From Catellatospora coxensis (GTDB taxonomy: Bacteria; Actinomycetota; Actinomycetes; Mycobacteriales; Micromonosporaceae): a DNA stretch of 64,000 bases. This document shows positions 42,450-52,334 of the stretch, piece by piece; positions within the stretch are counted from its first letter, which is position 1, and the number at the start of each line of letters is the position of its first letter. A model generated the notes under the pieces. It was not told where the DNA came from. It did not search any database and worked only from the letters and a program-made list of their open reading frames with translations. Both the position numbers and the translations under genes were made by a program. The DNA is taken from positions 1 through 64,000 of the forward strand of contig NZ_BONI01000042.1 of the NCBI RefSeq assembly GCF_016862635.1, read 5' to 3'.

Positions 42450-42621
42450 CCGGGCTGCCGGCGCGGCGCACCGGCGGACTCACCACGTTGCGTGTGCAGT
42501 AGCGTTTAACCGCATGCGGGTTGCCTGAGCGGCCCGTACCGTATCCACGTCGAGCGGATCTTCCGCCGACCTCCGCCGACAGCCAGCCGGCGGCAACCTC
42601 CAACGGAATGGAGACCTGATC

Positions 42622-44001
<1,380 letters not shown>

Positions 44002-44016
44002 ACACGCTGACGTGGT

Positions 44017-44052
44017 GGGAAGTCCCCGAACCGGGTGGTTTGGGGACTTCCC
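44017..44052 (+). terminator. Rho-independent-type terminator after glyS
   Basis: GGGAAGTCCCC (44017-44027) pairs with GGGGACTTCCC (44042-44052), extended inward by a G-T pair and AACC/GGTT. It lies 16 bp past the stop. Confidence 0.75.
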
Positions 44053-44112
44053 GGCACGGCACTATCGCGTTTGCCGAGTTTGATTCGGGTCCTCCCCGGT
44101 AACATACGGACA

Positions 44113-45072
44113 GTGACCACCATCGAGCTGAAGAAGACGCCCGGAGGCCCGGCCGAGACGCCGCCCCGGCGCCCGGCTTGGCGTGCGGGGCTGGTCATCG
44201 CGGCCGCCCTGCTGCTGGCGGCCGTGCTCGCGGGTCACCGCCTCATCCCCAATGTGCACGGTATCGGCAGCGTGCTCGACACCATCGCCCCGCTGTTCGG
44301 CCTGGCCGTGCCGGTGCTGGCGATCGCCGCGCTGCTGGCCCGCTCCGGTAAGGCGCTGCTGGTGGTGCTGCTGCCCGCGGTGATCTGGGCCGCCATGTTC
44401 GGCCGGGCGCTGCTGCCGCCCCCGGGCGGGCCGGTGCAGCTGCGGGTGGTCACGCAGAACCTGTACGCCGAGAATCCCGACCCGCAGACCACGGTCGAGG
44501 CGCTCGCGGCGGGCGGCCCTGATCTGATCGCGCTGCAGGAGGCCTCCGGCGGGACGATCGAGACGGTCGCCGAGCGGCTGGGGAAGACCTACCCGCACTA
44601 CGCGGTCCGCTCGACGGTCGGGCTGCTCAGCCGGTATCCGATCACGGGCATCACCGACGTGGACACCGGTCTGGACTGGACCCGGGCCCTGCGCGCGGTG
44701 GTCAAGGCGCCGCAGGGCGACGTGGCGGTGTACGTCGTGCACCTGGGCTCGGCCCGGATCAACGACACGGCGACCCGGGACCACACCATCGACATGCTGG
44801 CCCAGGCGGTCCGCGAGGACGAGGCGCAGCGGGTGCTGGTGCTGGGCGACCTCAACACCGCGGCCACCGACCGGGCCATCGCGCCGCTGTCGGCGCAGCT
44901 GCGCGACGCGCAGGCCGACGCGGGCTGGGGTTACGGCTTCACCTGGCCGTCGTCGCTGCCGGTGATGCGGCCCGATCACGTGCTGTACCGGGGACTGACC
45001 GCGACGCAGGCCGGGGTGCTCCGTACGCCGGGCACCGACCATCGGGCCGTGACCTCGGGTTTCTCGTTCTGA
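44113..45072 (+). CDS. Membrane-anchored endonuclease/exonuclease/phosphatase family protein
   Basis: The protein has 319 residues. Three hydrophobic helices occupy residues 20-110 (AGLVIAAALLLAAVLAGHRL, TIAPLFGLAVPVLAIAALLA, VLLPAVIWAAMFGRALLP). The EEP domain follows: VVTQNLYAEN (motif with Asn), DLIALQEAS (catalytic Glu), VYVVHLGS, VLVLGDLNTA (Asp-x-Asn) and RPDHVLY plus GTDHRAVTSGF (Asp-His pair). The active site should face outside. GTG 44113 lies right after a TAACAT that could be a -10 box, so the message might be nearly leaderless. Substrate unknown; nucleic acid or phosphoester. Confidence 0.85.
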   Translation: MTTIELKKTPGGPAETPPRRPAWRAGLVIAAALLLAAVLAGHRLIPNVHGIGSVLDTIAPLFGLAVPVLAIAALLARSGKALLVVLLPAVIWAAMFGRALLPPPGGPVQLRVVTQNLYAENPDPQTTVEALAAGGPDLIALQEASGGTIETVAERLGKTYPHYAVRSTVGLLSRYPITGITDVDTGLDWTRALRAVVKAPQGDVAVYVVHLGSARINDTATRDHTIDMLAQAVREDEAQRVLVLGDLNTAATDRAIAPLSAQLRDAQADAGWGYGFTWPSSLPVMRPDHVLYRGLTATQAGVLRTPGTDHRAVTSGFSF

Positions 45073-45207
45073 GTCCACTGACCCGAACCCTTAACGTGTA
45101 CGTTTCTCTTCTTGGACTAGTACTTTCGGTCAGCCTCTTGTAAGGTCTTCAGTGCTCGGCTTGCCGAGCCGGCTGCCTAGCCGTCTGCGGCGCTCAAGAA
45201 ACGGGTG

Positions 45208-45222
45208 CTGTGACCGTCACAG
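45208..45222. promoter_or_regulatory. Dyad CTGTGACCGTCACAG upstream of sigma factor gene
   Basis: A 7-bp arm palindrome with one central base lies 70 bp before the sigma factor start, within its 220-bp upstream region. The TGTGA/TCACA half-sites recall Crp-family sites but the spacing is too short for a classical one. A small CTCGGC-TT-GCCGAG hairpin lies at 45157-45170. Confidence 0.4.
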
Positions 45223-45292
45223 GCGAACCGTGTCCGAGGGCGTCCCCCGTCGCTCCGGGTTCACACGCGGTTCACTGCGCCGGAGGCCTGCA

Positions 45293-46111
45293 ATGACTGC
45301 AACGATCGTTCGCGAGACCGTGGTGTCCGCGTCCCCCTCGTCCCTGACCGACACTCTCGACGCGACTGCCGGCGATGTGCTGCTGCGCCGTCTCGGCGAG
45401 CTGAGCGAGCAAGACCCCGCACATGAGGACGTGCGGCAGGAGGCCATCTGTGCCTGGCTGCCGCTGGCCGAGCGCCTGGCCCGCCGCTTCCGCCACCGCG
45501 GCGTGGACGGCGACGACCTCGTGCAGGTGGCGACCATCGGCCTGATCCAGGCCGTGGACCGGTTCGACCCCTCCCGCGGCAGTGCGTTCGTGCACTTCGC
45601 GGTGCCGACGATCGTCGGCGAACTCAAGCGCTACTTCCGTGACCGGGGCTGGAGCATGCGGGTCAGTCGCCGCATGCAGGAGCTGTACCTGGACATCAAC
45701 CGGGTGTCCCCGCAGCTCTGCCAGGACCTGGGCCGGTGGCCGAGCGCCGAGGACCTGGCCGAGCATCTCAACGTCACCGTCGAGGACGTGGTGGCCGGGA
45801 TGCACTGCGCGCAGGCCTACCGCATCAACTCCCTCAACGTCGCGGTGAGCGGCGAGGACGGCGATGTGGAGCTCGGTGAGCTGATCGGCGAGACCGACAC
45901 CGTGCTGGAGTCCATTCCGGACGTGCACGCGGTCCGGCAGTACGTCAAGGAACTGCCGGAACGTGAGCAGAAGATCCTCATGCTGCGCTTCGTCCAGGGC
46001 CACAACCAGGCCCAGATCGCCGAGCAGATCGGGGTCTCCCAGATGCACGTGTCGCGCCTGCTCAGCCGGTGCCTCGCGCAGCTGCGCGAGCGCATGCTGG
46101 CCGAGGACTGA
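45293..46111 (+). CDS. RNA polymerase sigma factor, SigB/SigF/SigG family
   Basis: The protein has 272 residues. Region 2 contains LAERLARRFRHRGVDGDDLV and IGLIQAVDRFDPSRGSAF with VPTIVGELKRYFRDRGW, the mark of SigB-type factors. Region 3 (ELYLDINRVSPQLCQDLGR) and region 4 (LPEREQKILMLRFVQGHN and QAQIAEQIGVSQMHVSRLL) are complete. Such factors drive stress or developmental regulons and are often held by an anti-sigma factor, but none is encoded next to it here. CGGAGG lies 7 nt before ATG 45293. A dyad at 45208 may regulate it. Confidence 0.93.
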   Translation: MTATIVRETVVSASPSSLTDTLDATAGDVLLRRLGELSEQDPAHEDVRQEAICAWLPLAERLARRFRHRGVDGDDLVQVATIGLIQAVDRFDPSRGSAFVHFAVPTIVGELKRYFRDRGWSMRVSRRMQELYLDINRVSPQLCQDLGRWPSAEDLAEHLNVTVEDVVAGMHCAQAYRINSLNVAVSGEDGDVELGELIGETDTVLESIPDVHAVRQYVKELPEREQKILMLRFVQGHNQAQIAEQIGVSQMHVSRLLSRCLAQLRERMLAED

Positions 46112-46167
46112 CATCAGCGACGGATGGTAGCGGTTTCGTCACCGAGTTCGTGGGGCAGGAAGGAACC

Positions 46168-46311
46168 ATGGAGCTTTTACTGTGGATCCTCGCCGTGGTC
46201 CTGGTCGTTTCCGGGATCGTCTCGCTGGCACGACGCCAGATCCTGTGGGGCATCGTGCTGATCGTCATCGGTCTGCTCGTCGGGCCGGGGGGCGTGAGCA
46301 TCTTCTCGTAG
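46168..46311 (+). CDS. Small membrane protein of the GPGG type
   Basis: The protein has 47 residues and is almost wholly hydrophobic: MELLLWILAVVLVVSGIVSL, then a short RRQ loop and ILWGIVLIVIGLLVGPGGVS. Two helices ending in the GPGG motif are a common actinobacterial small membrane protein. CAGGAAGGAACC precedes the ATG. It is 56 bp after the sigma factor gene and followed by a perfect palindrome, so it may be in that transcript. Confidence 0.75.
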   Translation: MELLLWILAVVLVVSGIVSLARRQILWGIVLIVIGLLVGPGGVSIFS

Positions 46312-46327
46312 GACGCAACGCAGAAGC

Positions 46328-46365
46328 CGAAGGGCCGCGAAGACCATGGTCTTCGCGGCCCTTCG
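46328..46365. terminator. Perfect 38-bp palindrome
   Basis: A 19-bp arm (CGAAGGGCCGCGAAGACCA) is followed directly by its complement with no loop, centred at 46346/46347. It lies 17 bp after the small membrane protein gene and 55 bp before the reductase start, where it probably terminates transcription in both directions. Confidence 0.75.
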
Positions 46366-46420
46366 CATGGTGCGACCCGTGTCACAGGACGACGCCCGCG
46401 GGCGGCCGTACTGTTGCGCC

Positions 46421-47488
46421 GTGACGGTACTCGGCCAGCCCCTCGAACTGCGCGGCGTGACGCTGCCCAACCGCATCGCGATGTCGCCGATGTGCCAGTA
46501 CTCCGCCGGCCCGGACGGGCTGCCCGGCGACTGGCACCTGGCCCACCTGGGCGCCCGCGCGGTCGGCGGGGCCGGGCTCGTCATCGCCGAGGCCAGCGCG
46601 GTGCTGCCGGAGGGCCGGATCTCGCCACGCGACGCCGGCATCTGGTCACCGGCGCATGTGGACGCCTGGCGGCCGGTCACCGCGTTCGTCGCCGCGCAGG
46701 GGGCGGTGCCCGCGATCCAGCTGGCCCACGCCGGGTTCAAGGCCTCCACCTACTGGCCGTTCACGCAGGAGCGGGGCGGGGTGCCCGACACCGACGGCGG
46801 CTGGCAGCCGGTCGGGCCGGGCGAGTTGCCCTTCGTGCCGGCGTACCGCACGCCCAGGGCGCTCGAGGAGGCCGGCATCGCCGCGGTGATCGCCGCGTTC
46901 GCGCAGGCCGCGGGGTATGCGGTCGACGCCGGCTTCCAAGCCGTGGAGATCCACGCCGCGCACGGCTACCTGCTGCACGAGTTCTACTCGCCGCTGACCA
47001 ACCACCGCGACGACGGCTGGGGCGGCGATCACGCCGGGCGTACCCGCCTGGCTGTGGCCGTCGCGGCGGCCGTGCGCGACGCCGTCGGCCCCGACGTGCC
47101 CGTCCTGGCCCGGGTTTCGGCCACCGACTGGGTCGAGGGCGGCTGGGATGTCGCCGACACCGTCGAGCTGGCCCGTGCCCTGTTCGCGGCCGGCGTCGAC
47201 CTGATCGACTGCTCGTCGGGTGGAGTGGTCCCGCACGCCGACATACCGATCGGCCCCGGTTACCAGGCTCCGCTCGCGGAGCGGGTGCGCCGGGACGTCG
47301 GCGTGCCCACCGGGGCGGTCGGCCTGATCACCGAGCCCGAGCAGGCCGAGCGCATCGTCGCCGACGGCCAGGCCGACCTGGTGCTGATCGGGCGGGAGCT
47401 GCTGCGTGACCCGTACTGGCCGCGCCGGGCACTGGCCAAGCTCGGCGGGCAGCCGCACTGGCCGGACCAGTACGCCCGCGCCTTCTGA
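46421..47488 (+). CDS. NADH:flavin oxidoreductase, old yellow enzyme (YqjM-like)
   Basis: The protein has 355 residues with a TIM barrel. Characteristic stretches are LRGVTLPNRIAMSPMCQYSA near the N-terminus (with the YqjM-type Cys), AIQLAHAGFKAS, EIHAAHGYLLHEFYSPLTN with the substrate-binding His pair, and a phosphate-binding VGLITEPEQAERIVADGQAD then LVLIGRELLRDPYWP. FMN-dependent reduction of alpha,beta-unsaturated carbonyl compounds is expected, with NAD(P)H as donor. GTG 46421 fits the usual N-terminus; longer readings run back into the palindrome. Monocistronic. Confidence 0.9.
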   Translation: MTVLGQPLELRGVTLPNRIAMSPMCQYSAGPDGLPGDWHLAHLGARAVGGAGLVIAEASAVLPEGRISPRDAGIWSPAHVDAWRPVTAFVAAQGAVPAIQLAHAGFKASTYWPFTQERGGVPDTDGGWQPVGPGELPFVPAYRTPRALEEAGIAAVIAAFAQAAGYAVDAGFQAVEIHAAHGYLLHEFYSPLTNHRDDGWGGDHAGRTRLAVAVAAAVRDAVGPDVPVLARVSATDWVEGGWDVADTVELARALFAAGVDLIDCSSGGVVPHADIPIGPGYQAPLAERVRRDVGVPTGAVGLITEPEQAERIVADGQADLVLIGRELLRDPYWPRRALAKLGGQPHWPDQYARAF

Positions 47489-47513
47489 GTCATGCGGGAT
47501 CCTGGGCCGAGCC

Positions 47514-48002
47514 TCAGCGCCCCTCGGCCCGCAACCGGGTCACCACCGCGCCCAGGTACGCGTCGACCTGCTCGACGTCGTAGCCCTTGCGGACCAGCGG
47601 GAAGGCGGCCTGCTCGACCTCGGCGGAGCTGATGCCGCCGCCGCCCGCCAGCACCGGGGCGATCCGGGCGACCAGCGCGTCCACCTGGGCCGGGTCGTAC
47701 CCCTTGGTGAACAGCGCGGCGCGGGGGAAGGCCGGGTCACGCAGCGCGACCAGGGGGACGGTCGGGATGCTGCCGTCCGGGCCGGCTCCGGGACGCTCGC
47801 CCTCGGCCGCCTGCTGCGCCGCCAGCAGGCCCAGGTACGCGTGCACCTGCTCGCGGTCGTAGCCGCGCATGACGACCGTGAAGTCGGTGCGGGGATTGTC
47901 GGCGAGGCTCAGTTCGCCGCGGTCTACCTCGGCGAGCAGGGCGTCGACCTGGGTGCGGTCGAAGCCGCGCAGGACGACGGTGAAGTCGGGGTGGGGCTGC
48001 AT
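47514..48002 (-). CDS. Small DivIVA-domain repeat protein
   Basis: The protein has 162 residues. It contains four copies of the core G(F/Y)D-x2-QV(D/H)A: RGFDRTQVDALLAE, RGYDREQVHAYLGL, KGYDPAQVDALVAR and KGYDVEQVDAYLGA. This is the N-terminal lipid-binding motif of DivIVA/GpsB proteins, normally present once and followed by a long coiled coil, which is absent here. It may bind curved membrane or cell-division proteins. ATG 48002 was chosen because AGGATG lies 7 nt upstream on the minus strand; ATG 48011 would add three residues. Confidence 0.8.
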   Translation of the reverse strand: MQPHPDFTVVLRGFDRTQVDALLAEVDRGELSLADNPRTDFTVVMRGYDREQVHAYLGLLAAQQAAEGERPGAGPDGSIPTVPLVALRDPAFPRAALFTKGYDPAQVDALVARIAPVLAGGGGISSAEVEQAAFPLVRKGYDVEQVDAYLGAVVTRLRAEGR

Positions 48003-48110
48003 GGCGGACATCCTGGCAGATCAGATCAAGGACGGTTGGCCAGGGCAGCCGAGGCGCGGGGTCGACGCGCCGCGCAGGTCTGGCATCGGCGCTGGTGGCG
48101 CGTCTGTCGT

Positions 48111-48162
48111 GTTAGGAAGGGCACCTTCTGCGACGCGGAGCGTTAAGAAGGTGCCCTTCCTT
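48111..48162. repeat. Dispersed AAGGGCACCTT repeat, copy 4 (inverted pair)
   Basis: GTTAGGAAGGGCACCTTCT (48111-48129) and AGCGTTAAGAAGGTGCCCTT then CCTT (48139-48162) form an inverted pair between the divergent DivIVA-like and isoprenyl synthase genes. Confidence 0.75.
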
Positions 48163-48247
48163 GTTTCTGTCCGGGCGGGGGCTGGCGCGGGGGTGGGATC
48201 ATGGGGTCGCGGGGTCGTCAAGGGCCCGCGGGGAGGTGGTCGGCCTC

Positions 48248-50581
48248 ATGGGTGTCGTGACGGAACTGCTGGGGCCGTTCCCGTTCCGGCAGGAGGACCT
48301 CGAGCACGGCAGGCTCGAGCAGGGCGTGCGGCACACGCTGGCGCACTACGCCCAGTGGCGGGACACGCAGCCGGGCGCGATCGCGTCGCATGTGGAGCGA
48401 TACTCCGAGCAGCTGCGGTCGATCGCCGGACGGCACACCCCGGCGGCGGCGCTGCTGCGCGGGGTGTACGCGCCGCGGCGGCGGCGGGAGCTGCGCGAGC
48501 AGGCGCTGCTGGAGCTGAACTACTTCGGCGTCTACAACCTCAGCGAGGTGCCCGACCCGGCCGACGTGGCCCGGGGCGAGGTGCTCGCGCGGGCGCACGC
48601 CCGGACGGTCCGCGAGGTCGTCGAGGGGATCGAGCGCGGGCGCGGTGTGGCGGGGGTGGTGGAGTCGCTGGAGCGGCGCTTCCCGGCGCTGCGCGAGGTC
48701 GCCGAGACGCGCTGGCTGGCCGGGCGGCTGGACCGGCTGCACCGCACCCTGCCGGAGACGGTGGTGCAGGCCGGGGCGATGGGCAAGGTGGTCCGCACGC
48801 TGGTGGGGGTGCTGGCGATCGGGGGGTACGACACCCGCGACGCGGGCCGGGCCGCGGTGCGCGAACACCTCACCCGGATCCTGCCCGGCGCGTACGCGTA
48901 CGGGGCCGCGTACGCCGTCATCGACGACAGCTTCCAGGACCTGCCCGGCGAGCACATGCTGCCGCGCGAGCGGGACCGGCTGCACCGGCTGATCCTGCGC
49001 GGCCTGTCCACCGGCGGCGCGATCGACGCCCGGGAGGTGCCCGACCATCCGCTCGCCGAGGAGATGCACGAGCTGTACGGCATCGCGCTGCAGGTCTACC
49101 CGTTCGGCACGCACCGGCACCTCTACCACGCGGCCGAGTCGATGTACCTGGCCCAGCACCGCGACGCGGGCCGCGGCGCGGACGAGCCGCTGGAGTCGGC
49201 GTACCCGGACATCTTCCTCAAGGCCGGGCTGAGCCGGGTGGTGGCCAACATCCTGGGCCGGCGCAGCGTCGACGAGGGCTTCTACGCCCGCTGCCTCAAC
49301 ACGATCTTCCTGAGCCAGTTCAAGGACGACCTCGCCGATCGCGACGAGGACCGCCGGGCCGGCCGGATGACCCCGTTCACGCACCCCGGCGACGGCCGCA
49401 CCAATCCGCTGCTCGACCTGTTCGCCTATGACGCGTACGTCGTCGAGCAGGTGTACGGCGGCGACCCGGTGGCTCGCGACGCGCTGACCGGCGTCGGCGC
49501 GATCAAGCTGGGGATACACCTGTGCGCGGACCCGCAGAACACGCTGCGGCTGCTCGACCAGTACCCGGTCACCCCGGAGATCGCCACGTTCCTGCGTACG
49601 GCGGCGGGGGTGCCGCGGCGGGTGCTGCCGCAGCTGAGCACCGGTGACCTGCGGCTCAAGCGGGAGGCGGCCGCGGTGATGGGCCGCCGCGACCCGAACA
49701 GCGTCGACGCGCGCACGTTCGTGCTCGACCGGCTGCCGCGCATCAACGAGATCGTGCACAACTGCCACGCCGAGGTCAACGCCGCCGAGCTGGCGCCGAT
49801 CCTGGCGTACACGATGGACGGCCCGGCCAAGCGGCTGCGGCCCGCGCTGACCCTGATGCTGGCCGAAGGGCTCGGCGTACGCGGGGACATGCCCGAGTCG
49901 CTGCTCGGCGCGATCGAGCTGTTCCACACCGCCAGCCTGATCTTCGACGACCTGCCCGCGCAGGACGACGCCACGCTGCGCCGGGGCCGCCCGGCCGCGC
50001 ACACCGTGTTCGACGAGGGCAGCGTGCAGCTCGCCGCGATCTCGATGCTGTCCTCCGGGTTCGGCATGCTGGCCCGGCTCGACCGGCACTACCCGGCGCA
50101 GCGGGTCACCGACGTCGTCGCGTACGTCGGCACCGTGCTCGGCCCGCAGCGGCTGTGCCGGGGGCAGTACCTGGACCTGCGCTACGCCCGGGACGCGTCG
50201 CCGGTCACCGGCGAGGACATCCTGGAGATGTACCGGCTGAAGACGTCCACGATGGTCGAGGCCGCGCTGGTGCCGCTGCTGATGCTGCTGGACCGGCCGC
50301 GTGTCGAGATCGAGCTGATCACGCGGTACGCCGACCACGCGGGCATCGTGTTCCAGGCCCGCGACGACATCCTCGACGCGACCGCGTCCAGCGAGCAGCT
50401 CGGCAAGGACTCCGGCAACGACGTGGGCAAGGCCAACCTGGTTCGGGTGTACGGGCTCGCGCAGGCGCGCCGGCTCATGGAGCAGCACCGCGACGCCGCG
50501 GTGGACAGCTGCGCCGCGCTGCCCTTCGACACCCGCCTGCTGCAGGGCATCGTCGAGCACTTCGCCGCCCGCGGCCGCTGA
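48248..50581 (+). CDS. Tandem isoprenyl diphosphate synthase-type fusion protein
   Basis: The protein has 777 residues, about twice the family length. The C-terminal 330 residues are a polyprenyl synthetase: IFDDLPAQDDATLRRGRP gives the first Asp-rich motif DDx4D (about 567-573), and FQARDDILD the second DDxxD (about 706-710), with KR and GPAKRLRPALTLMLAEG near its start. The first 440 residues are a second terpenoid-fold domain with VIDDSFQDLPGE (DDx3D, about 225) and FKDDLADRDEDRRAG (about 358). ATG 48248 lies behind GGAGGTGG. The N-terminal domain may be a class I terpene synthase or another prenyltransferase; product unknown. No carotenoid or terpene cluster is adjacent. Confidence 0.8.
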   Translation: MGVVTELLGPFPFRQEDLEHGRLEQGVRHTLAHYAQWRDTQPGAIASHVERYSEQLRSIAGRHTPAAALLRGVYAPRRRRELREQALLELNYFGVYNLSEVPDPADVARGEVLARAHARTVREVVEGIERGRGVAGVVESLERRFPALREVAETRWLAGRLDRLHRTLPETVVQAGAMGKVVRTLVGVLAIGGYDTRDAGRAAVREHLTRILPGAYAYGAAYAVIDDSFQDLPGEHMLPRERDRLHRLILRGLSTGGAIDAREVPDHPLAEEMHELYGIALQVYPFGTHRHLYHAAESMYLAQHRDAGRGADEPLESAYPDIFLKAGLSRVVANILGRRSVDEGFYARCLNTIFLSQFKDDLADRDEDRRAGRMTPFTHPGDGRTNPLLDLFAYDAYVVEQVYGGDPVARDALTGVGAIKLGIHLCADPQNTLRLLDQYPVTPEIATFLRTAAGVPRRVLPQLSTGDLRLKREAAAVMGRRDPNSVDARTFVLDRLPRINEIVHNCHAEVNAAELAPILAYTMDGPAKRLRPALTLMLAEGLGVRGDMPESLLGAIELFHTASLIFDDLPAQDDATLRRGRPAAHTVFDEGSVQLAAISMLSSGFGMLARLDRHYPAQRVTDVVAYVGTVLGPQRLCRGQYLDLRYARDASPVTGEDILEMYRLKTSTMVEAALVPLLMLLDRPRVEIELITRYADHAGIVFQARDDILDATASSEQLGKDSGNDVGKANLVRVYGLAQARRLMEQHRDAAVDSCAALPFDTRLLQGIVEHFAARGR

Positions 50582-50639
50582 CGGTGTGAAGGCGGCGGGG
50601 CAGGTGGCCGTCCACCGGCCCCGCCGCTCCGACCGGCGG

Positions 50640-51440
50640 TCAGGACGGAACTTCCCAGGCCTTCAGCTGGAGGGTCACCTTGGCGTTGCTCGACAGTGCG
50701 GCCACCTTGAGGACCACGATGCGCTGGGGCTGACCGATGGCGCGGGCCTGCTCCGGCGATGTCGCGACGCACATCATCAGCTCCCGCTGGGCTGCGGTCT
50801 CGGCGCGCTGCGGCACCGGGCTCTTGCGGATGAGGTCCGCGCAGTCCTCTGGCTGCGGGTCGGACATGGTCTTCGGGACCACGGCGCCCTCGACCCCGTC
50901 CAGCAGGATGATCACCGGCACGGTGCTGTTGTAGGGCAGTTCCAGACGGACATCGTCCTTGTCGCTGCCCTGCTGGACCACGCGCGGCTCGTTGAGGTCC
51001 AGGTAGGCGCTGGCCTGGCTGGTCACCTGCGGAATCAGTTCCTGATCCTTGTACGCCGGGGAGAACACCGCCTGCGGGTTGAGCACGCCGAGCACGGCGG
51101 TCGGCGACGGCTGCGCCTGCGCTTCGGTGGTCGCCGGTGCCGCGGGCGCGTCGGCGCCGGCAGAGGCCGGAGCGCTGTTGGTGGCTCCTGGCGCGGCCGT
51201 GGTGTCCGGAGTGTCCTCACCGGAGCGGACCAGCGCCACCCCGGCCACGCCGACCGCGACCAGGGCCACGACGAGGCTCACCGCGGCGACGAGCAGCGCG
51301 AGGCGAGCCGTGCCCTTGCCGGGAGCGGCTGGTGCCGCTGCCCCGGGCCGCAGGGTGGCGGTCGGGGCGGAAGAGCTGGTGGAGGCGGGTCCGGTGGGCG
51401 GTTCGGGCGCAGCGGGGGGCGTGGAGAGGGTATCGGCCAT
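50640..51440 (-). CDS. Membrane-anchored hypothetical protein
   Basis: The protein has 266 residues. A Pro/Ser/Thr-rich cytoplasmic N-terminus (1-45) precedes one membrane helix (ALLVAAVSLVVALVAVGVAG), an Ala/Thr/Pro-rich linker and an extracytoplasmic domain of about 140 residues (NPQAVFSPAYKDQELIPQVT, IILLDGVEGAVVPKTMSDPQ) with two cysteines (EDCADLI, LMMCVATS). No family is recognised. The ATG at 51440 leaves a usual N-terminus although its ribosome-binding site is weak. It is divergent from the next membrane protein, which has a similar layout, so the two may act together. Confidence 0.7.
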   Translation of the reverse strand: MADTLSTPPAAPEPPTGPASTSSSAPTATLRPGAAAPAAPGKGTARLALLVAAVSLVVALVAVGVAGVALVRSGEDTPDTTAAPGATNSAPASAGADAPAAPATTEAQAQPSPTAVLGVLNPQAVFSPAYKDQELIPQVTSQASAYLDLNEPRVVQQGSDKDDVRLELPYNSTVPVIILLDGVEGAVVPKTMSDPQPEDCADLIRKSPVPQRAETAAQRELMMCVATSPEQARAIGQPQRIVVLKVAALSSNAKVTLQLKAWEVPS

Positions 51441-51578
51441 GAAAGGGCATTCTGCCCTCGGGGAACACCAAGGCAGATCCCCGATGTTGTCGGATATCAG
51501 TTCCGCTGGGCCGATTCTCATCTATCCGACCCCGTGCGAAAATCGTCGTTCCTCCCCTTGACTTCCCTCAGGAGCAGC

Positions 51579-52238
51579 GTGTCCACCCCTATCGAGCCCC
51601 CTGGACCGCGCAAGATCCGGTGGGCGACCATCGGCGCGTTCGTCGTCGGCGTCGTGACCGTCATCGGCACGTTGACGCAGACCTGGACTCTCCTCTTTCC
51701 TGCCGGCGCGGCCCCGCAGTCGCCACAGCCCGCTGCCGGGACGAGCCCGATCGCCGTGTCCGTAGCGCCTGCGGGCACGACACACGCGCCCGCGCCCGTC
51801 CAGGGCGGCACCTATCTGGACACCCTCTCCGCGGTGACCGGGTCGAGCCTGTTGGTCCCACTGCCGAAGGACCTGGCCGGGCTGCCTGAGTACGCCCACG
51901 CGCTCGCGGTGAAGTGTCCGCCCAACACGACCGGCAACACCATGGCGGAGGTCGCCTACGTGATCCCTCGCAACCTGACCACGTTCACCGCGACCCTGAC
52001 GGCACACCAGACGCCGGTGCCGACCAACCAGATCGTCCAGCTGAGCGTGTTCCCCGCCCCGAAGGATCTGCTGCCCAACGGAGGAAACGAAGGTAAGCCT
52101 GCCATCGTGCAGGCGGAGATCGGCCGGAGCGCCAAGGTCGATGCGGACCTCACCGACGCCTTCCACGTGCGGTTGCGCATCCAGTGCAACCTCCCCGGGG
52201 CTGTCGCGGTGATCGTCGACCCGCTGCTGCAATCCTGA
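51579..52238 (+). CDS. Membrane-anchored hypothetical protein
   Basis: The protein has 219 residues. One membrane helix (WATIGAFVVGVVTVIGTLTQ, about 15-34) is followed by a low-complexity Pro/Ala linker and an extracytoplasmic beta-rich domain (GSSLLVPLPKDLAGLPEYAH, AYVIPRNLTTFTATLTAHQT). The closing part with HVRLRIQCNLPGAVAVIVD resembles sugar-binding NPCBM-like carboxy-terminal strands, but the match is weak. CAGGAGCAGC precedes GTG 51579. No functional assignment is possible; it lies opposite a protein of similar topology. Confidence 0.68.
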   Translation: MSTPIEPPGPRKIRWATIGAFVVGVVTVIGTLTQTWTLLFPAGAAPQSPQPAAGTSPIAVSVAPAGTTHAPAPVQGGTYLDTLSAVTGSSLLVPLPKDLAGLPEYAHALAVKCPPNTTGNTMAEVAYVIPRNLTTFTATLTAHQTPVPTNQIVQLSVFPAPKDLLPNGGNEGKPAIVQAEIGRSAKVDADLTDAFHVRLRIQCNLPGAVAVIVDPLLQS

Positions 52239-52334
52239 TCGGGAACCTTCCTTCCGGACCGATGAGTTCCGCGCGCGCCATCCGTCTACACGGATGAACA
52301 CGACGACCGAACTCCACGGAAGAAGGAACCCGTC

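Noticed and set aside
45208-45222. Classical Crp binding site
   Set aside because: The half-sites TGTGA and TCACA are separated by 3 bp instead of 6, so only an unspecified dyad is reported.
48218-50560. 780-codon open frame on the minus strand
   Set aside because: Antisense shadow of the tandem isoprenyl synthase gene; composition is Val/Arg/Gln/His-rich and no motif is recognisable.
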